Shown: positions 9,534-19,545, counted from the stretch's first letter. The stretch: DNA of 64,000 nt from Microbacterium sp. lyk4-40-TSB-66 (GCF_030209475.1 NZ_JARVRW010000002.1:124001-188000); one strand, 5' to 3'. Made by a program: numbers and translations. Notes: generated from the sequence alone by a model not told the origin.

Positions 9534-12500
9534 GTCGTCGACTGGTAGGCGCGCACCTTCACCGCACGCCAGGGTCCGATGGGGTTGCCGCTCCAGCGCG
9601 AGCCGACCGGAACGGTCTCGCCGCGCATGACGAGCGAGGCGGGTCCTACGGTCGCGTGCGCCCCGAGTGTGGATGCCGGCAGCACCACGCTGTGGGGACC
9701 CAGGGTCGCCCCGGGCTCCAGCTCGACGGTGTCCATGCTCATGATTCGATCATGGAACAGATGCGTCTGGACGACGCATCCGCGGTTGACGGTTGACGCG
9801 TCGCCCAACGTGACCAGGTCGGGTTCGGGCAGCCAGTAGCTGTCGCACCACACGCCCCGTCCGATCTTCGCGCCGAGGGTCCGCAGCCACACGGCGAGCG
9901 CCGGCGTCCCCGACGCCGCGCGGGCGAACCAGGGCGCCGCGACCATCTCGGTGAACGTGTCCGACACCTCGGTGCGCCACACGAAGCTCGACCACAGCGG
10001 CTGCTCCCCCGCGCGGATGACGCCGACGATCGCCCACTTCGCGGCGGTCGACACCCCGGCGGCGACCGCTCCGGCGGCCAGCATGACGACGCCCGACAGC
10101 AGCAGCGTCCAGAGCGGTCCCGCGCTCTCCCACAGCACCGCGAGGGTGAACAGTACGCCCAGGCCGATGCCGCAGGTCACCACGACCGGCACGAAGCGGC
10201 AGAGTTCCCAGAGGGTGCGGGCCAGGCGCAGACCCGGTCCCGGGTTGTACGTGCGGGAATCGTCGCCCCCGGCCGACTGTCGTCGCAGGCGCACCGCCGG
10301 CGACCCGAGCCACGACGATCCGGCCTTCGCCTTCGGCGGAGCGGCCGACAGCACCGCGACCAGCCCGTCGCGCGGGACGCGGTGCCCGGGGGCGGCCATG
10401 CCGGAGTTGCCGAGGAACGCGCGCTTGCCGATGCGCACCTGTCCGAGGCGGAGCCAGCCGGCCCGCAACTCGTAGGAGGCGACCATCGTGTCGTCGGCGA
10501 GGAACGCCCCGTCCTCGATCCGCGCCATCGAGGGGATGAGCAGGACGGTGGATGCCTCGACGTCGCGGCCGACGCGCGCGCCCAGCATCCGCAGCCAGAC
10601 GGGGGTGAACAGCGACGAGTAGAGCGGGAAGAGGATCGTGCGGGCGGCATCCAGGAGTCGCTCGATGGTCCACGCCTGCCAGGCCACCCGGCTGCGCACC
10701 GGGTGGGTGCCCTCGGTCAGACCGATCGAGAGCAGACGGACGAGGAGGACGACGGATGCCGCGAAGACGAGGCCCGTGAGGGCGACGGCGGGCACGAGCC
10801 ACGCGAACGCCGCGGCGGTCGCCTGGCCGAGGCCGCCTGACCCGCGCATGCCGGACGCGATGACGAGTCCCCCCACGGTGAAGGCGGCGAGCGGCAGCAG
10901 GGCGAGGACGACCGCCGAGACGGCGTAGGCCCACAACCAGCGCGTCGGGGCCGGCGGACGCTCGCTCGGCCACCCCTTCGCCGTGCCGCCCACGCGGACG
11001 GCGGGCGACCCCGCCCACGACTGATCGGCCTTGACGCGCCCGAACACCGCCGAGCCGGGGGCGATCTCGGCGCGACGGCCGATGCGCGTACCGGGGGCGA
11101 GGGTCGAACGCGCACCCACCGTGGCATCCGCCCCGATCCGCACCTGCCCGATGCGTACGAGGTCGCCGTCGATCCAGTACCCCGTCAGATCGACCTCCGG
11201 CTCGATCGACGCACCGTCGCCGACCTCGAGCATGCCCGTGACGGGCGGCAGGGCGTGCAGGTCGACGTTCCGGCCGATGCGTGCGCCCAGCGCCCGCGCG
11301 TAGTACGACACCCAGGGGGCTCCGGCGAGGCCCACGGCATCCACCTGATCGGCGATCTGCTCGGCCAGCCAGAGCCGGATGTGCACCCACCCGCCGCGCG
11401 GATAGTCGCCCGGTCGCACGTCCGCCAGCAGGAGACGAGCGGACGCCACGGCGATCGCCATGCGCCCGAACGGGGTCGCGAACACCAGCAGGCCGACGAC
11501 CAGCACGGGCCAGGGCACGCTCGGCAGCACGTCGAAGCCCGGGACGAGCCGCAGGATCGCGGAGGCGGTCAGCAGGTAGAGCAGCCAGCGCACCCCCGAG
11601 AGGATGAACAGGGGTGCTCCGAGGAGCGTCTGCGCCCACTGCGTCGAGCGCGGTGTGGGCGCCGCGCGGTGGAACTCCGCGGGCGCCTCGTCGGCGAGCT
11701 GCGGACCGAGTGCCTTGGCCATCGCACCCAGACGCGGCACGTCGTAGATGTCGGCCACCGAGAACTCCGGCACCCGGGTGCGGATGCGCGAGACGAGCTG
11801 TGCGGCGGCGAGCGAACCGCCGCCGAGATCGAAGAAGTCCGTCTTGCGCTCGGTCACGGGAAGACCGAGCACCGCCTGCCACTGCTCGGCGAGCCAGCTC
11901 TCATCGGCGGAGAAGTCGGTGGCGGTGGGGGCGTCGACGCCCGGCAGCGGCCACGGGAGCGCTGCGCGGTCGACCTTGCCCGAGGTGCGGACGGGCAGGT
12001 CGTCGACCACGCCGAGGAGGGGGATGGTCGCCGCGGGAAGCCGCTCGGCGAGCGCCGCGCGGGCGGCCCCGCGGTCGAGCTCCACGCCCTCGTCCATGAC
12101 GAGGTAGCCCACGAGCACCGGCACACCGGCCTCGGTCGTGCGGACGGCGACGGTGGCCGCGCTGACTCCCGCGAGATCCTGCAACGCCGACTCGACCTCG
12201 CCGAGCTCGATACGCCGACCGCCGACCTTGACCTGATCGTCGGCGCGCCCCTGGAACACGAGTCCCTCGGACTCGAAGCGCACGAGGTCGCCGGAGCGGT
12301 AGGCGCGGTCCCAGCCGAGGGTCGGCATGGGAGCGTACTTGTCGGCGTCCTTCGCCGGGTCCAGGTACCGCGCGAGGCCGACGCCGCCGATGATCAGCTC
12401 GCCCACCTGCCCCTCGTCGACGGGGAGTCCCTCGGCATCCACGACGGCGAGCGCCCACCCGTCGAGCGGCAGGCCAATGCGCACGGGCAGGGAGCCGTCG

Positions 12501-13468
12501 AGCGGGGCGGCGCAGGCCACGACCGTCGCTTCGGTGGGGCCGTACGTGTTCCACACCTCGCGCCCCTCGGCGACGAGCCGCGCGGCGAGCTCGGGCGGGC
12601 ACGCCTCACCGCCGAAGATGAGCAGCCGCACGTTCTCGATGGAGTCGGCCGGCCACATCGCCGCCAGCGTCGGCACGGTCGACACCACCGTGATGCCCTG
12701 GCGCAGCAGCCAGGGTGCGAGATCCTCGCCGGAGCGGACGAGCGACCGCGGCGCCGGCACGAGACACGCCCCGTGCCCCCACGCCAACCACATCTCCTCG
12801 CACGAGGCGTCGAACGCCACCGAGAGGCCCGCGAGCACGCGGTCGCCGGGGCCGAGCGGCTCCTGCTGCAGGAAGATGCGCGCCTCGGCCTCCACGAACG
12901 CCGTGGCCGAACGGTGCGAGACCGCGACGCCCTTCGGAACGCCGGTGGAGCCGGAGGTGAAGATGATCCACGCGTCGTCGTCGACGGTGGGCGGGGCCAC
13001 GATGGGCACCGCGTTGGTGCTGGGGTGCGGAGCGTCGCCGTCGTAGAGCCGCACGAGGTCGGCATCCTGCGCGACGAACTCCCCCTCCCCCGCGACGATG
13101 CCGCGAACGCCCGCCTCGCCGAACACGAGGCGGGCACGGTCGTCGGGATCGTCGGCATCCACGGGCACGTAGGCGGCACCGGCCGCCATCACCGCGAGGA
13201 TCGAGACGTACAGCTCCTTCGAGCCCGAGGGCATGCGCACGCCGACCCGGTCGCCGCGACGGACGCCGGCCTCGTGCAGGGCCGCCGCCGTCCGCCACAC
13301 CCGCGCCAGCAGCTCGCGGTAGCTGAGGGCGCCCGAGCCGTCGTCGATGGCGGACGCTTCCGGATGCCGCGCGGCGACGTCGGCGAGGAGGTCGATCAGG
13401 GTGCGCGGAGCGGGTGCTGCGCCGGTGCGATCGAGGAGAGCCTGGGCGGCGGAGGCGGGGGTCGTCAC
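9530..13468 (-). CDS. Pls/PosA-family single-module NRPS (poly-amino-acid synthetase-like)
   Basis: The 1312 residues match the architecture and length of epsilon-poly-L-lysine synthetase. An adenylation domain (1-505) has IIFTSGSTGVPKG, NTYGPTEATVV, YRSGDLVRF and RTSGKVDR. A carrier domain (about 520-590) has Ser552 in DLGGGSLAA. A membrane part with about six helices (615-690, 845-915, 1090-1150) alternates with three hexapeptide left-handed-helix blocks (about 730-830, 960-1060, 1195-1295). There is no thioesterase and no classical condensation domain, so chain growth and release would be done by the tandem membrane-linked domains. It starts at a GTG. The monomer cannot be read safely from the sequence. 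Confidence 0.88.
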   Translation of the reverse strand: MTTPASAAQALLDRTGAAPAPRTLIDLLADVAARHPEASAIDDGSGALSYRELLARVWRTAAALHEAGVRRGDRVGVRMPSGSKELYVSILAVMAAGAAYVPVDADDPDDRARLVFGEAGVRGIVAGEGEFVAQDADLVRLYDGDAPHPSTNAVPIVAPPTVDDDAWIIFTSGSTGVPKGVAVSHRSATAFVEAEARIFLQQEPLGPGDRVLAGLSVAFDASCEEMWLAWGHGACLVPAPRSLVRSGEDLAPWLLRQGITVVSTVPTLAAMWPADSIENVRLLIFGGEACPPELAARLVAEGREVWNTYGPTEATVVACAAPLDGSLPVRIGLPLDGWALAVVDAEGLPVDEGQVGELIIGGVGLARYLDPAKDADKYAPMPTLGWDRAYRSGDLVRFESEGLVFQGRADDQVKVGGRRIELGEVESALQDLAGVSAATVAVRTTEAGVPVLVGYLVMDEGVELDRGAARAALAERLPAATIPLLGVVDDLPVRTSGKVDRAALPWPLPGVDAPTATDFSADESWLAEQWQAVLGLPVTERKTDFFDLGGGSLAAAQLVSRIRTRVPEFSVADIYDVPRLGAMAKALGPQLADEAPAEFHRAAPTPRSTQWAQTLLGAPLFILSGVRWLLYLLTASAILRLVPGFDVLPSVPWPVLVVGLLVFATPFGRMAIAVASARLLLADVRPGDYPRGGWVHIRLWLAEQIADQVDAVGLAGAPWVSYYARALGARIGRNVDLHALPPVTGMLEVGDGASIEPEVDLTGYWIDGDLVRIGQVRIGADATVGARSTLAPGTRIGRRAEIAPGSAVFGRVKADQSWAGSPAVRVGGTAKGWPSERPPAPTRWLWAYAVSAVVLALLPLAAFTVGGLVIASGMRGSGGLGQATAAAFAWLVPAVALTGLVFAASVVLLVRLLSIGLTEGTHPVRSRVAWQAWTIERLLDAARTILFPLYSSLFTPVWLRMLGARVGRDVEASTVLLIPSMARIEDGAFLADDTMVASYELRAGWLRLGQVRIGKRAFLGNSGMAAPGHRVPRDGLVAVLSAAPPKAKAGSSWLGSPAVRLRRQSAGGDDSRTYNPGPGLRLARTLWELCRFVPVVVTCGIGLGVLFTLAVLWESAGPLWTLLLSGVVMLAAGAVAAGVSTAAKWAIVGVIRAGEQPLWSSFVWRTEVSDTFTEMVAAPWFARAASGTPALAVWLRTLGAKIGRGVWCDSYWLPEPDLVTLGDASTVNRGCVVQTHLFHDRIMSMDTVELEPGATLGPHSVVLPASTLGAHATVGPASLVMRGETVPVGSRWSGNPIGPWRAVKVRAYQSTT

Positions 13469-13518
13469 GGAGGTGAACAGTACAGCGCCGAGGGAAACAC
13501 CCCGGAATGGCCGGGCTG

Positions 13519-13536
13519 GTTCACCGCCCGTTCACC
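13519..13536 (+). promoter_or_regulatory. PHO box upstream of pstS
   Basis: Two perfect copies of GTTCACC, starting at 13519 and 13530, are repeated exactly 11 bases apart. This is the direct-repeat pattern bound by PhoP in actinobacteria. The second copy also supplies a plausible -35 (TTCACC), 17 bases before a TTAAGGAT stretch that could be the -10. The pstS start is about 100 bases further down. Phosphate-starvation induction of pstSCAB is the expected outcome. Confidence 0.8.
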
Positions 13537-13634
13537 CGAGGGGCGCACTCTCTTAAGGATCGCTGTTTAGCGTCACCGGCGAGTCCCCCACAGGTCTCAC
13601 CACACAGCTCCCGATATCCCGAAGGACTTTCATC

Positions 13635-14750
13635 GTGAAGATCACTCGCTTCGCCCAGCTCGGCGCGCTCACCGCCGTCGCCGCCCTCGCCCTCGCCGGC
13701 TGCGCCGCGAACGAAGGCGGCGGCACCGCCGGAACCGGTGGCAGCGACGCCGGCACGGCCCTCTCGGGCGAGGTCGCCAGCGGTGGCGCGTCGTCGCAGG
13801 AGGTCGCGGTCCAGGCCTGGACCGCCGGCTTCCAGACTGCCAACTCCGGCGTCACCATCACCTACGACCCCTCCGGCTCGGGTGCCGGTCGCGAGTCCTT
13901 CCAGGCGGGCGCCTTCCCGTTCATCGGTTCGGACCGCGCGTTCAACGACGAAGAAGTCGCCGCGGGCGGCTTCGGCGCGTGCGCCGACGGCTCGGGCATC
14001 GTCGAGCTCCCGACCTACATCTCGCCCATCGCGGTCATCTTCAACCTCGAGGGCGTGGACTCGCTCAACCTCGACGCCGCCACCGTCGCGGGCCTGTTCG
14101 CCGGTACCATCACCAAGTGGAACGACCCCGCGGTCGCCGCCACCAACCCCGGCGTCAACCTCCCCGACCTCGCCGTGACCCCGGTCCACCGTCAGGACGA
14201 CTCCGGCACCACCCAGAACTTCACCGACTACCTCTTCCAGGCCGCCCCCAGCGTCTGGACGTCGGAGGCCGACGGCGAGTGGCCGCTCAGCTCCGGCGAG
14301 GCCGCCAACGGCACCTCCGGCGTCGTCTCGGCCGTCTCCAGCGCCAACGGCACCATCGGCTACGCCGATGCGTCGCGCGCCGCCGAAGAGGGCCTCAAGA
14401 CCGTCGCGATCAAGGTCGGCGAGGAGTTCGTCTCGTACTCGCCCGAAGCCGCCGCCAAAATCGTCGACGAGTCGCCGTTCGTCGAGGGCCGTGCCGACGG
14501 CGACCTCGCCATCGAGCTCGAGCGCACCTCGCAGGAAGCCGGCGTCTACCCCATCGTCCTGATCAGCTACATGATCGCGTGCGAGCAGTACAGCGACACC
14601 GACACGGCCTCGATCGTGAAGTCGTTCCTCCAGTACGTCGCCAGCGAAGAGGGCCAGACCGCGGCCGCCGACGCCGCGGGCAGCGCCCCCATCAGCGACT
14701 CGCTCCGCGAGCGCGTCAACTCCGCGATCGACCTGATCGTCACGCAGTAA
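13635..14750 (+). CDS. pstS: Phosphate ABC transporter substrate-binding lipoprotein PstS
   Basis: The 371-residue precursor has a lipoprotein signal with lipobox LAGC (Cys23), a Gly/Ser-rich linker and a periplasmic-binding fold. It contains the phosphate-contact segments YDPSGSGAGRESF, FIGSDRAF and VHRQDDSGTTQNF. It captures orthophosphate outside the membrane for PstCA. The start is a GTG. It is the first gene of pstSCAB and lies behind a PHO box. The 82-base gap to pstC contains a GC-rich inverted sequence that may reduce read-through and keep PstS in excess. Confidence 0.95.
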   Translation: MKITRFAQLGALTAVAALALAGCAANEGGGTAGTGGSDAGTALSGEVASGGASSQEVAVQAWTAGFQTANSGVTITYDPSGSGAGRESFQAGAFPFIGSDRAFNDEEVAAGGFGACADGSGIVELPTYISPIAVIFNLEGVDSLNLDAATVAGLFAGTITKWNDPAVAATNPGVNLPDLAVTPVHRQDDSGTTQNFTDYLFQAAPSVWTSEADGEWPLSSGEAANGTSGVVSAVSSANGTIGYADASRAAEEGLKTVAIKVGEEFVSYSPEAAAKIVDESPFVEGRADGDLAIELERTSQEAGVYPIVLISYMIACEQYSDTDTASIVKSFLQYVASEEGQTAAADAAGSAPISDSLRERVNSAIDLIVTQ

Positions 14751-14832
14751 CACCCCTTGAGACCCGGCCCGGAGCACACGAACGCTCCGGGCCGGGTTCT
14801 CGCCCGTTTCTGACCCGAGACAGGACGACGAC

Positions 14833-15777
14833 ATGACCACCACCACGGCTCCGGCGCCACAGAAGCCGAAGCAACGCCCAGGAGACCGCGTCTTCTCGGG
14901 TACCGCCCTCTTCGCCGGCTCCATGATCCTCGTCACCCTCGCCGCGGTGACCATCTTCCTCGTCGCCCAGTCGATCCCCGGCTTCACCGCCACCAGCGAG
15001 AACGCCTCGATCCTGAGCGGCAACTTCTGGTCGTACGTGGGCCCCCTCGCGTTCGGCACGATCTGGGCGTCGATCCTCGCCCTCATCATGGCCGTGCCTC
15101 TTTCGGTGGGCGTCGCGCTCTTCATCTCGCACTACGCGCCCCGTCGCCTCGCCCAGGGCCTCGGCTACATCGTCGACCTGCTGGCCGCCGTCCCCTCCGT
15201 CGTCTTCGGCCTGTGGGGCATCCTGGTGCTCGCCCCGGCCATCCAGCCCGTCTACGCCTGGCTGAACACGAACGCCGGTTGGTTCCCGCTGTTCTCCGGA
15301 ACCGTGTCGGCCACCGGTCGAACGATCCTCACCGCGGCCGTCGTGCTCGCGGTGATGATCACGCCCATCATCACCGCCATCTGCCGCGAGATCTTCCTGC
15401 AGACACCCGTCCTGCACGAGGAGGCCGCACTCGCCCTCGGCGCCACGCGCTGGGAGATGATCCGCATGGCCGTCTTCCCGTTCGGCCGCAGCGGCATCGT
15501 GTCGGCGTCGATGCTCGGCCTCGGCCGCGCGCTCGGCGAGACCATGGCCGTCGCGCTCGTCCTCTCGGCATCCGGAGTCGTCACACTCCAGTTGTTCACG
15601 TCCGAGAACCCCAGCACCATCCCCGCCAACATCGCGCTGACGTTCCCCGAGGCCTACGGCTTCAACGTCAACGTGCTCATCGCAACGGGTCTCGTGCTCT
15701 TCATCGTCACCTTCGCGGTCAACGCACTGGCGCGCTACATCGTCAGCCGCCGCAAGGAATTCTCGGGAGCGAACTGA
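14833..15777 (+). CDS. pstC: Phosphate ABC transporter permease PstC
   Basis: This 314-residue inner-membrane protein has about six hydrophobic helices and the ATPase-docking EAA loop HEEAALALGATRWEMIRMAVFPFGRSG. A conserved GRALGETMAVALVL helix follows. It forms the phosphate channel with PstA. The ATG has an AGGA site upstream. The stop is separated by one base from the pstA start. The cytoplasmic N-terminus is short and Pro/Lys-rich. Confidence 0.95.
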   Translation: MTTTTAPAPQKPKQRPGDRVFSGTALFAGSMILVTLAAVTIFLVAQSIPGFTATSENASILSGNFWSYVGPLAFGTIWASILALIMAVPLSVGVALFISHYAPRRLAQGLGYIVDLLAAVPSVVFGLWGILVLAPAIQPVYAWLNTNAGWFPLFSGTVSATGRTILTAAVVLAVMITPIITAICREIFLQTPVLHEEAALALGATRWEMIRMAVFPFGRSGIVSASMLGLGRALGETMAVALVLSASGVVTLQLFTSENPSTIPANIALTFPEAYGFNVNVLIATGLVLFIVTFAVNALARYIVSRRKEFSGAN

Positions 15778-15778
15778 C

Positions 15779-16888
15779 ATGACCGCCACGTCCACCGCGC
15801 CGCGCACCCCGGCCACCGCGACGCCCACGCGATCGACCAACAGCCTCACCAGCGGTCGTCTGCCCTCGTGGGCTCCGTGGGTCACGCTCGCCGGCAGCGC
15901 GGGCCTCTCGGCCCTGCTCCTCGGCATCGTCTCGCTCGCCTCGGGCAGTCCGTTCAACATCGCGGGATGGGCGGTCGTCGCCGCCGTCCTGTACCTGATC
16001 CTGATCACCACCACCTCCACGATCATCGAGGGACGCCGCAAGGGCGTCGACCGCCTCGTGACGGGCGTCGTCGTCATCGCCTTCGGCATCGCGATGGTTC
16101 CCCTGGTCTCGGTGGGAGTCACCGTCGTCACCAACGGTGTGAGCGGCATCAGCGCCGAGTTCTTCAGCTCGTCGATGCGCAACGTCGTCGGCGAAGGCGG
16201 AGGCGCCCTGCACGCGATCATCGGCACCGTGCTGATCACGTTGGCCGCGGCCGTGATCTCGATCCCGATCGGCATCTTCACCGCCATCTACCTCATCGAG
16301 TACGGCGCCGGCAAGCGTCTCGCTCACGCGATCACCTTCCTCGTCGACGTCATGACGGGTATCCCGTCCATCGTCGCGGGTCTGTTCGCGTACGCGCTGT
16401 TCGCCCTGTTCTTCGGCCCCGGCATCCGCATGGGAATCATGGGCGCCATCGCCCTCGCGGTGTTGATGATCCCGGTCGTCGTGCGCTCCACCGAGGAGAT
16501 GCTGCGACTGGTCCCCAACGAGCTCCGCGAAGCGTCCTACGCGCTGGGCGTGCCCAAGTGGCTCACCATCAGCAAGGTCGTCCTTCCGACCGCCGTGGCG
16601 GGTATCACCACCGGTGTCATGCTCTCGATCTCGCGCGTCATCGGCGAGACGGCGCCCCTGCTGCTCACGGCGGGTGTGGCCACCTCGGTGAACTACGACC
16701 TGTTCAACGGCCGCATGATGACGCTGCCGGTGTTCGCCTACTCCCAGTACATGAACCAGGGCATCCCCGCGTCGGCCTTCATCGACCGCGCCTGGGGTGC
16801 GGCCCTCGTGCTCATCGTCATCGTCATGGTGCTCAACCTCGTCGCGCGCGCCGTGGCGAAGTTCTTCTCCCCCAAGCTCGGCCGCTGA
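15779..16888 (+). CDS. pstA: Phosphate ABC transporter permease PstA
   Basis: The 369-residue protein is longer than typical PstA because of a Thr/Pro-rich N-terminal tail and extra N-terminal helices. Its core has the EAA motif [22 protein letters not shown] and the conserved [15 protein letters not shown] helix. A segment [20 protein letters not shown] also matches the family. It partners PstC in the membrane channel. It starts one base after the pstC stop and is followed after 40 bases by pstB. Confidence 0.94.
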   Translation: MTATSTAPRTPATATPTRSTNSLTSGRLPSWAPWVTLAGSAGLSALLLGIVSLASGSPFNIAGWAVVAAVLYLILITTTSTIIEGRRKGVDRLVTGVVVIAFGIAMVPLVSVGVTVVTNGVSGISAEFFSSSMRNVVGEGGGALHAIIGTVLITLAAAVISIPIGIFTAIYLIEYGAGKRLAHAITFLVDVMTGIPSIVAGLFAYALFALFFGPGIRMGIMGAIALAVLMIPVVVRSTEEMLRLVPNELREASYALGVPKWLTISKVVLPTAVAGITTGVMLSISRVIGETAPLLLTAGVATSVNYDLFNGRMMTLPVFAYSQYMNQGIPASAFIDRAWGAALVLIVIVMVLNLVARAVAKFFSPKLGR

Positions 16889-16928
16889 CCGCGGCACGTC
16901 GATCCGACCAGAAACAACCCGAGGAATC

Positions 16929-17708
16929 GTGTCAAAAAGCATCGAAGTAAACGACCTGAACGTCTACTACGGCGACTTCCTCGCTGTCGAGGGCGTGTCC
17001 CTCGACATCGAGCCCCGCACCGTCACCGCCTTCATCGGCCCGTCGGGCTGCGGCAAGTCGACCTTCCTCCGCACCCTGAACCGCATGCACGAGGTCATCC
17101 CCGGCGCGCGCGTCGAAGGCTCCGTCCTGCTCGACGGCGACGACCTCTACGGCTCGGGCGTCGACCCCGTGCTGGTGCGCCGCCAGGTGGGAATGGTGTT
17201 CCAGCGTCCGAACCCGTTCCCGACCATGTCGATCCGCGAGAACGTGCTGGCCGGCGTCAAACTCAACAACCGACGCATCGCCAAGTCCGACGCCGACGCG
17301 CTGGTGGAGAAGTCGCTCAAGGGCGCCAACCTGTGGAACGAGGTCAAGGACCGCCTCGACAAGCCCGGTTCGGGTCTCTCGGGCGGCCAGCAGCAGCGTC
17401 TGTGCATCGCCCGCGCGATCGCCGTCTCCCCCGACGTGATCCTGATGGACGAGCCCTGCTCGGCGCTCGACCCCATCTCGACCTACGCGATCGAGGAGCT
17501 GATCGGCGAGCTGAAGAGCGAGTACACCGTGGTCATCGTCACGCACAACATGCAGCAGGCCTCGCGCGTCAGCGACAAGACGGCGTTCTTCAACATCGCC
17601 GGCACCGGCAAGCCCGGCAAGCTCATCGAGTACAACGACACCTCCACGATCTTCACCACGCCCTCGGTGCAGGCGACCGAGGATTACGTCTCGGGCCGCT
17701 TCGGATAA
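16929..17708 (+). CDS. pstB: Phosphate ABC transporter ATP-binding protein PstB
   Basis: The 259-residue ATPase has a Walker [11 protein letters not shown]-loop [12 protein letters not shown], signature [14 protein letters not shown], Walker [14 protein letters not shown] and switch His in VTHNMQQA. It drives phosphate import with PstSCA. The GTG at 16929 is preceded by a GAGGAA site and gives the family length. A longer in-frame frame overlaps pstA and is not used. A strong terminator follows. There is no phoU next to it, so PhoU and the PhoRP pair must be elsewhere. Confidence 0.96.
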   Translation: MSKSIEVNDLNVYYGDFLAVEGVSLDIEPRTVTAFIGPSGCGKSTFLRTLNRMHEVIPGARVEGSVLLDGDDLYGSGVDPVLVRRQVGMVFQRPNPFPTMSIRENVLAGVKLNNRRIAKSDADALVEKSLKGANLWNEVKDRLDKPGSGLSGGQQQRLCIARAIAVSPDVILMDEPCSALDPISTYAIEELIGELKSEYTVVIVTHNMQQASRVSDKTAFFNIAGTGKPGKLIEYNDTSTIFTTPSVQATEDYVSGRFG

Positions 17709-17723
17709 CACTCCGACCCCACG

Positions 17724-17751
17724 CGAAAGCCCCGCCCCGGCGGGGCTTTCG
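17724..17751 (+). terminator. Terminator after pstSCAB
   Basis: An 11-bp perfect stem, CGAAAGCCCCG paired with CGGGGCTTTCG, encloses a 6-base loop 16 bases after the pstB stop. It is followed by a T-containing stretch (TCGTTT). It lies between pstB and the convergent lyase gene and may serve both strands. Confidence 0.85.
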
Positions 17752-17808
17752 TCGTTTCCGGGTGCAGGACCCCGGCGCGCCCCTGCCGGGAGCGCCGCGG
17801 ACGCGCGG

Positions 17809-18693
17809 TCAGTCCCGAGGACTCAGCAGGTAGGCGTTGAACTCGTGGGTGAGGGCACGGTCGACCGGAAGCGCCTTCCCGTCCACCTCTGCGATCGGGG
17901 CCGCGAGACGAACGCTCGACAGCAGCCACGCGGCATCCGCCCCCGCCAGCTCGGCGACCGAGACGGTGGCGTACTCCGTGGCGAAGCCCCGGTGTTCGAG
18001 GTGGGCGAACAGGCTCAGCTGGGTGGTCCCGTGCAGGATGCCGACGCTCGGCGCAGGCGTGATGAAGCGCTCGCCGACGCGCAGGACGACGGATGCCGTG
18101 GGCGCTTCGAGCACGAATCCGTCACTGCTGACGAAAACGGCGTCATCGGCCCCCCGGCGCTTCGCCTCGCGGATGGCCGCCATGTTCGTCGCGTACGAGA
18201 GGGTCTTGGCCCCCAGCAGAAGCCACGGTGCGCGGGCGGGCACGTCGAGCGCATAGCCGCGGTCGAGGGTCGCCACACGGACGCCGTCGGTGCGCGCCGC
18301 AGCGTTGTCGGGCGCATCGGCCAGCGTGATCCACGCGGTCGGTGCGTCGGTTCCCTCGACCCCGCGGCTGAGCAGGAGCTTCATCACGTTCTCGCCCGGG
18401 CCCGCCACGCCGGCCACCGTCACGATCGCCTCCCGCCACTGCGGGAGGTTCGGCACAGGCAGATCGCACAGCTCGGCCGAACGGGCGAGACGCTCGAGGT
18501 GGGGCTCGACCTCTTGCGGGTGACCGTCGACGACGCCGAGCGACTCGAAGACGCCGTCACCGCGTTGGGCGCTGAGCTCGCCCACGGGCAGAGCGGGAGC
18601 GGACGGATCGATCACGCGGAAGGTGTCGGCGAAGGACTCCCTCCGCTCGACGGATGCCACAGGGTCGATGCGGAGAGCGGAGCGCCAAGCCAT
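17809..18693 (-). CDS. pabC: Class IV aminotransferase, probable aminodeoxychorismate lyase
   Basis: The 294-residue protein has the fold-type IV PLP signature: lysine in LGAKTLSYATNMAA, the DGFVLEAPTASVV loop and a phosphate-binding GILHGTTQ. The LGAK-SYA-N pattern and the RGDGVFESLGV N-terminus favour 4-amino-4-deoxychorismate lyase (p-aminobenzoate and folate synthesis). A D-amino-acid or branched-chain aminotransferase is the alternative. It faces pstB convergently and has no folate genes beside it. The start is ATG. Confidence 0.75.
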   Translation of the reverse strand: MAWRSALRIDPVASVERRESFADTFRVIDPSAPALPVGELSAQRGDGVFESLGVVDGHPQEVEPHLERLARSAELCDLPVPNLPQWREAIVTVAGVAGPGENVMKLLLSRGVEGTDAPTAWITLADAPDNAAARTDGVRVATLDRGYALDVPARAPWLLLGAKTLSYATNMAAIREAKRRGADDAVFVSSDGFVLEAPTASVVLRVGERFITPAPSVGILHGTTQLSLFAHLEHRGFATEYATVSVAELAGADAAWLLSSVRLAAPIAEVDGKALPVDRALTHEFNAYLLSPRD

Positions 18694-18882
18694 GCAGCGA
18701 GCCTACGCGGCGGGTCCGACACGCCCGGCCCTTGTCAACGGGGGCACCCGTGGGAATGAGTCGGGCCCGCGCTTGTTACACTTTCCTAGCCGGGCCGCAG
18801 TAACCCCGGGCTCCATCTTCTGCCGCTCTGAGCGGCCATGCGCCGAGAGGCGTTCTGCGGTCCGGCACCTCCTCTTCCGCTC

Positions 18883-19521
18883 TCACGTCAGAGCGTCGCG
18901 ACGCCACAGCGCCGCGCACGCCGACAGGTCTTCGGCGTACGTCGCCAGGCGCAGAGCCCGCGTGGTCAGCGCGCTCGCGCGCTCCGACTCGGTGTTCTCG
19001 TAATCGTCCGCGAGGTGCGTCGACCCCGCCGCCTGTACACGGCAGAACGCGGCCGCACGGTCCAGCGCCACGGCGAAGTCGCCCTCGAACAACCCGCGCA
19101 TGATCGTGTCGATGAGGCGCACCAGCTCCTCGGGGCCCGCGGGGGCAGGAGCGCCCGCCACGACGGCATCCACCGTCGCCATCTCCACCCGCCCGCGCTC
19201 GTAGAGCAGAGCCGCGGTCGCGGCGTCGTCGTGGATCATGAGCTGCAGCAGATACAGCCGCCAAAGCGCGCCCGGAAGAGAGCGGGCGGGCGAGCGCGAC
19301 CAGAGCTCGGCGATGTCGTCGATGCCGTGATCGTCGGTGAAGGCTACGAGGCGCTCGACGACGTCGACCGAGGGGTCGGCGCGCACACGGGACAGGAGCG
19401 CGTGAGCCGTGCTGTGGGCAACGCGCGACACCTCGGCGGGGTCGTCCGCTGCGAAGAGACGGTCGAACAGTTCGGCGGGGCGCCGTACCGGCTTGTGGAA
19501 CTCGCGAGAGGAATCGCTCAT
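18883..19521 (-). CDS. Conserved hypothetical helical protein (sometimes mislabelled RNA polymerase subunit)
   Basis: This 212-residue cytoplasmic protein begins EFHKPVRRPAELFDRLF and is almost entirely amphipathic helices. It has conserved-looking blocks LPGALWRLYLLQLMI, AGAPAPAGPEELVRL and DFAVALDRAAAFCRV. From memory, close relatives in Microbacteriaceae are annotated as hypothetical or, wrongly, as an RNA polymerase beta subunit. No catalytic motif is seen. A TAGCCT hexamer, a possible -10, lies just upstream, so it probably has its own promoter after rskA. The ATG four bases further up (19525) is out of frame. Confidence 0.75.
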   Translation of the reverse strand: MSDSSREFHKPVRRPAELFDRLFAADDPAEVSRVAHSTAHALLSRVRADPSVDVVERLVAFTDDHGIDDIAELWSRSPARSLPGALWRLYLLQLMIHDDAATAALLYERGRVEMATVDAVVAGAPAPAGPEELVRLIDTIMRGLFEGDFAVALDRAAAFCRVQAAGSTHLADDYENTESERASALTTRALRLATYAEDLSACAALWRRDALT

Positions 19522-19545
19522 CCATCCAGGCTAGGCGCTCGCCCG

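Noticed and set aside
11255-13570. A 771-codon open frame on the plus strand
   Set aside because: It lies opposite the adenylation part of the Pls-like gene and its product is His/Arg/Gly-rich with no domain.
18694-18882. A small RNA gene between the lyase and the hypothetical protein
   Set aside because: The sequence has short GC hairpins and a TTGACA on the minus strand, but no match to SRP RNA, 6S RNA or tmRNA cores.
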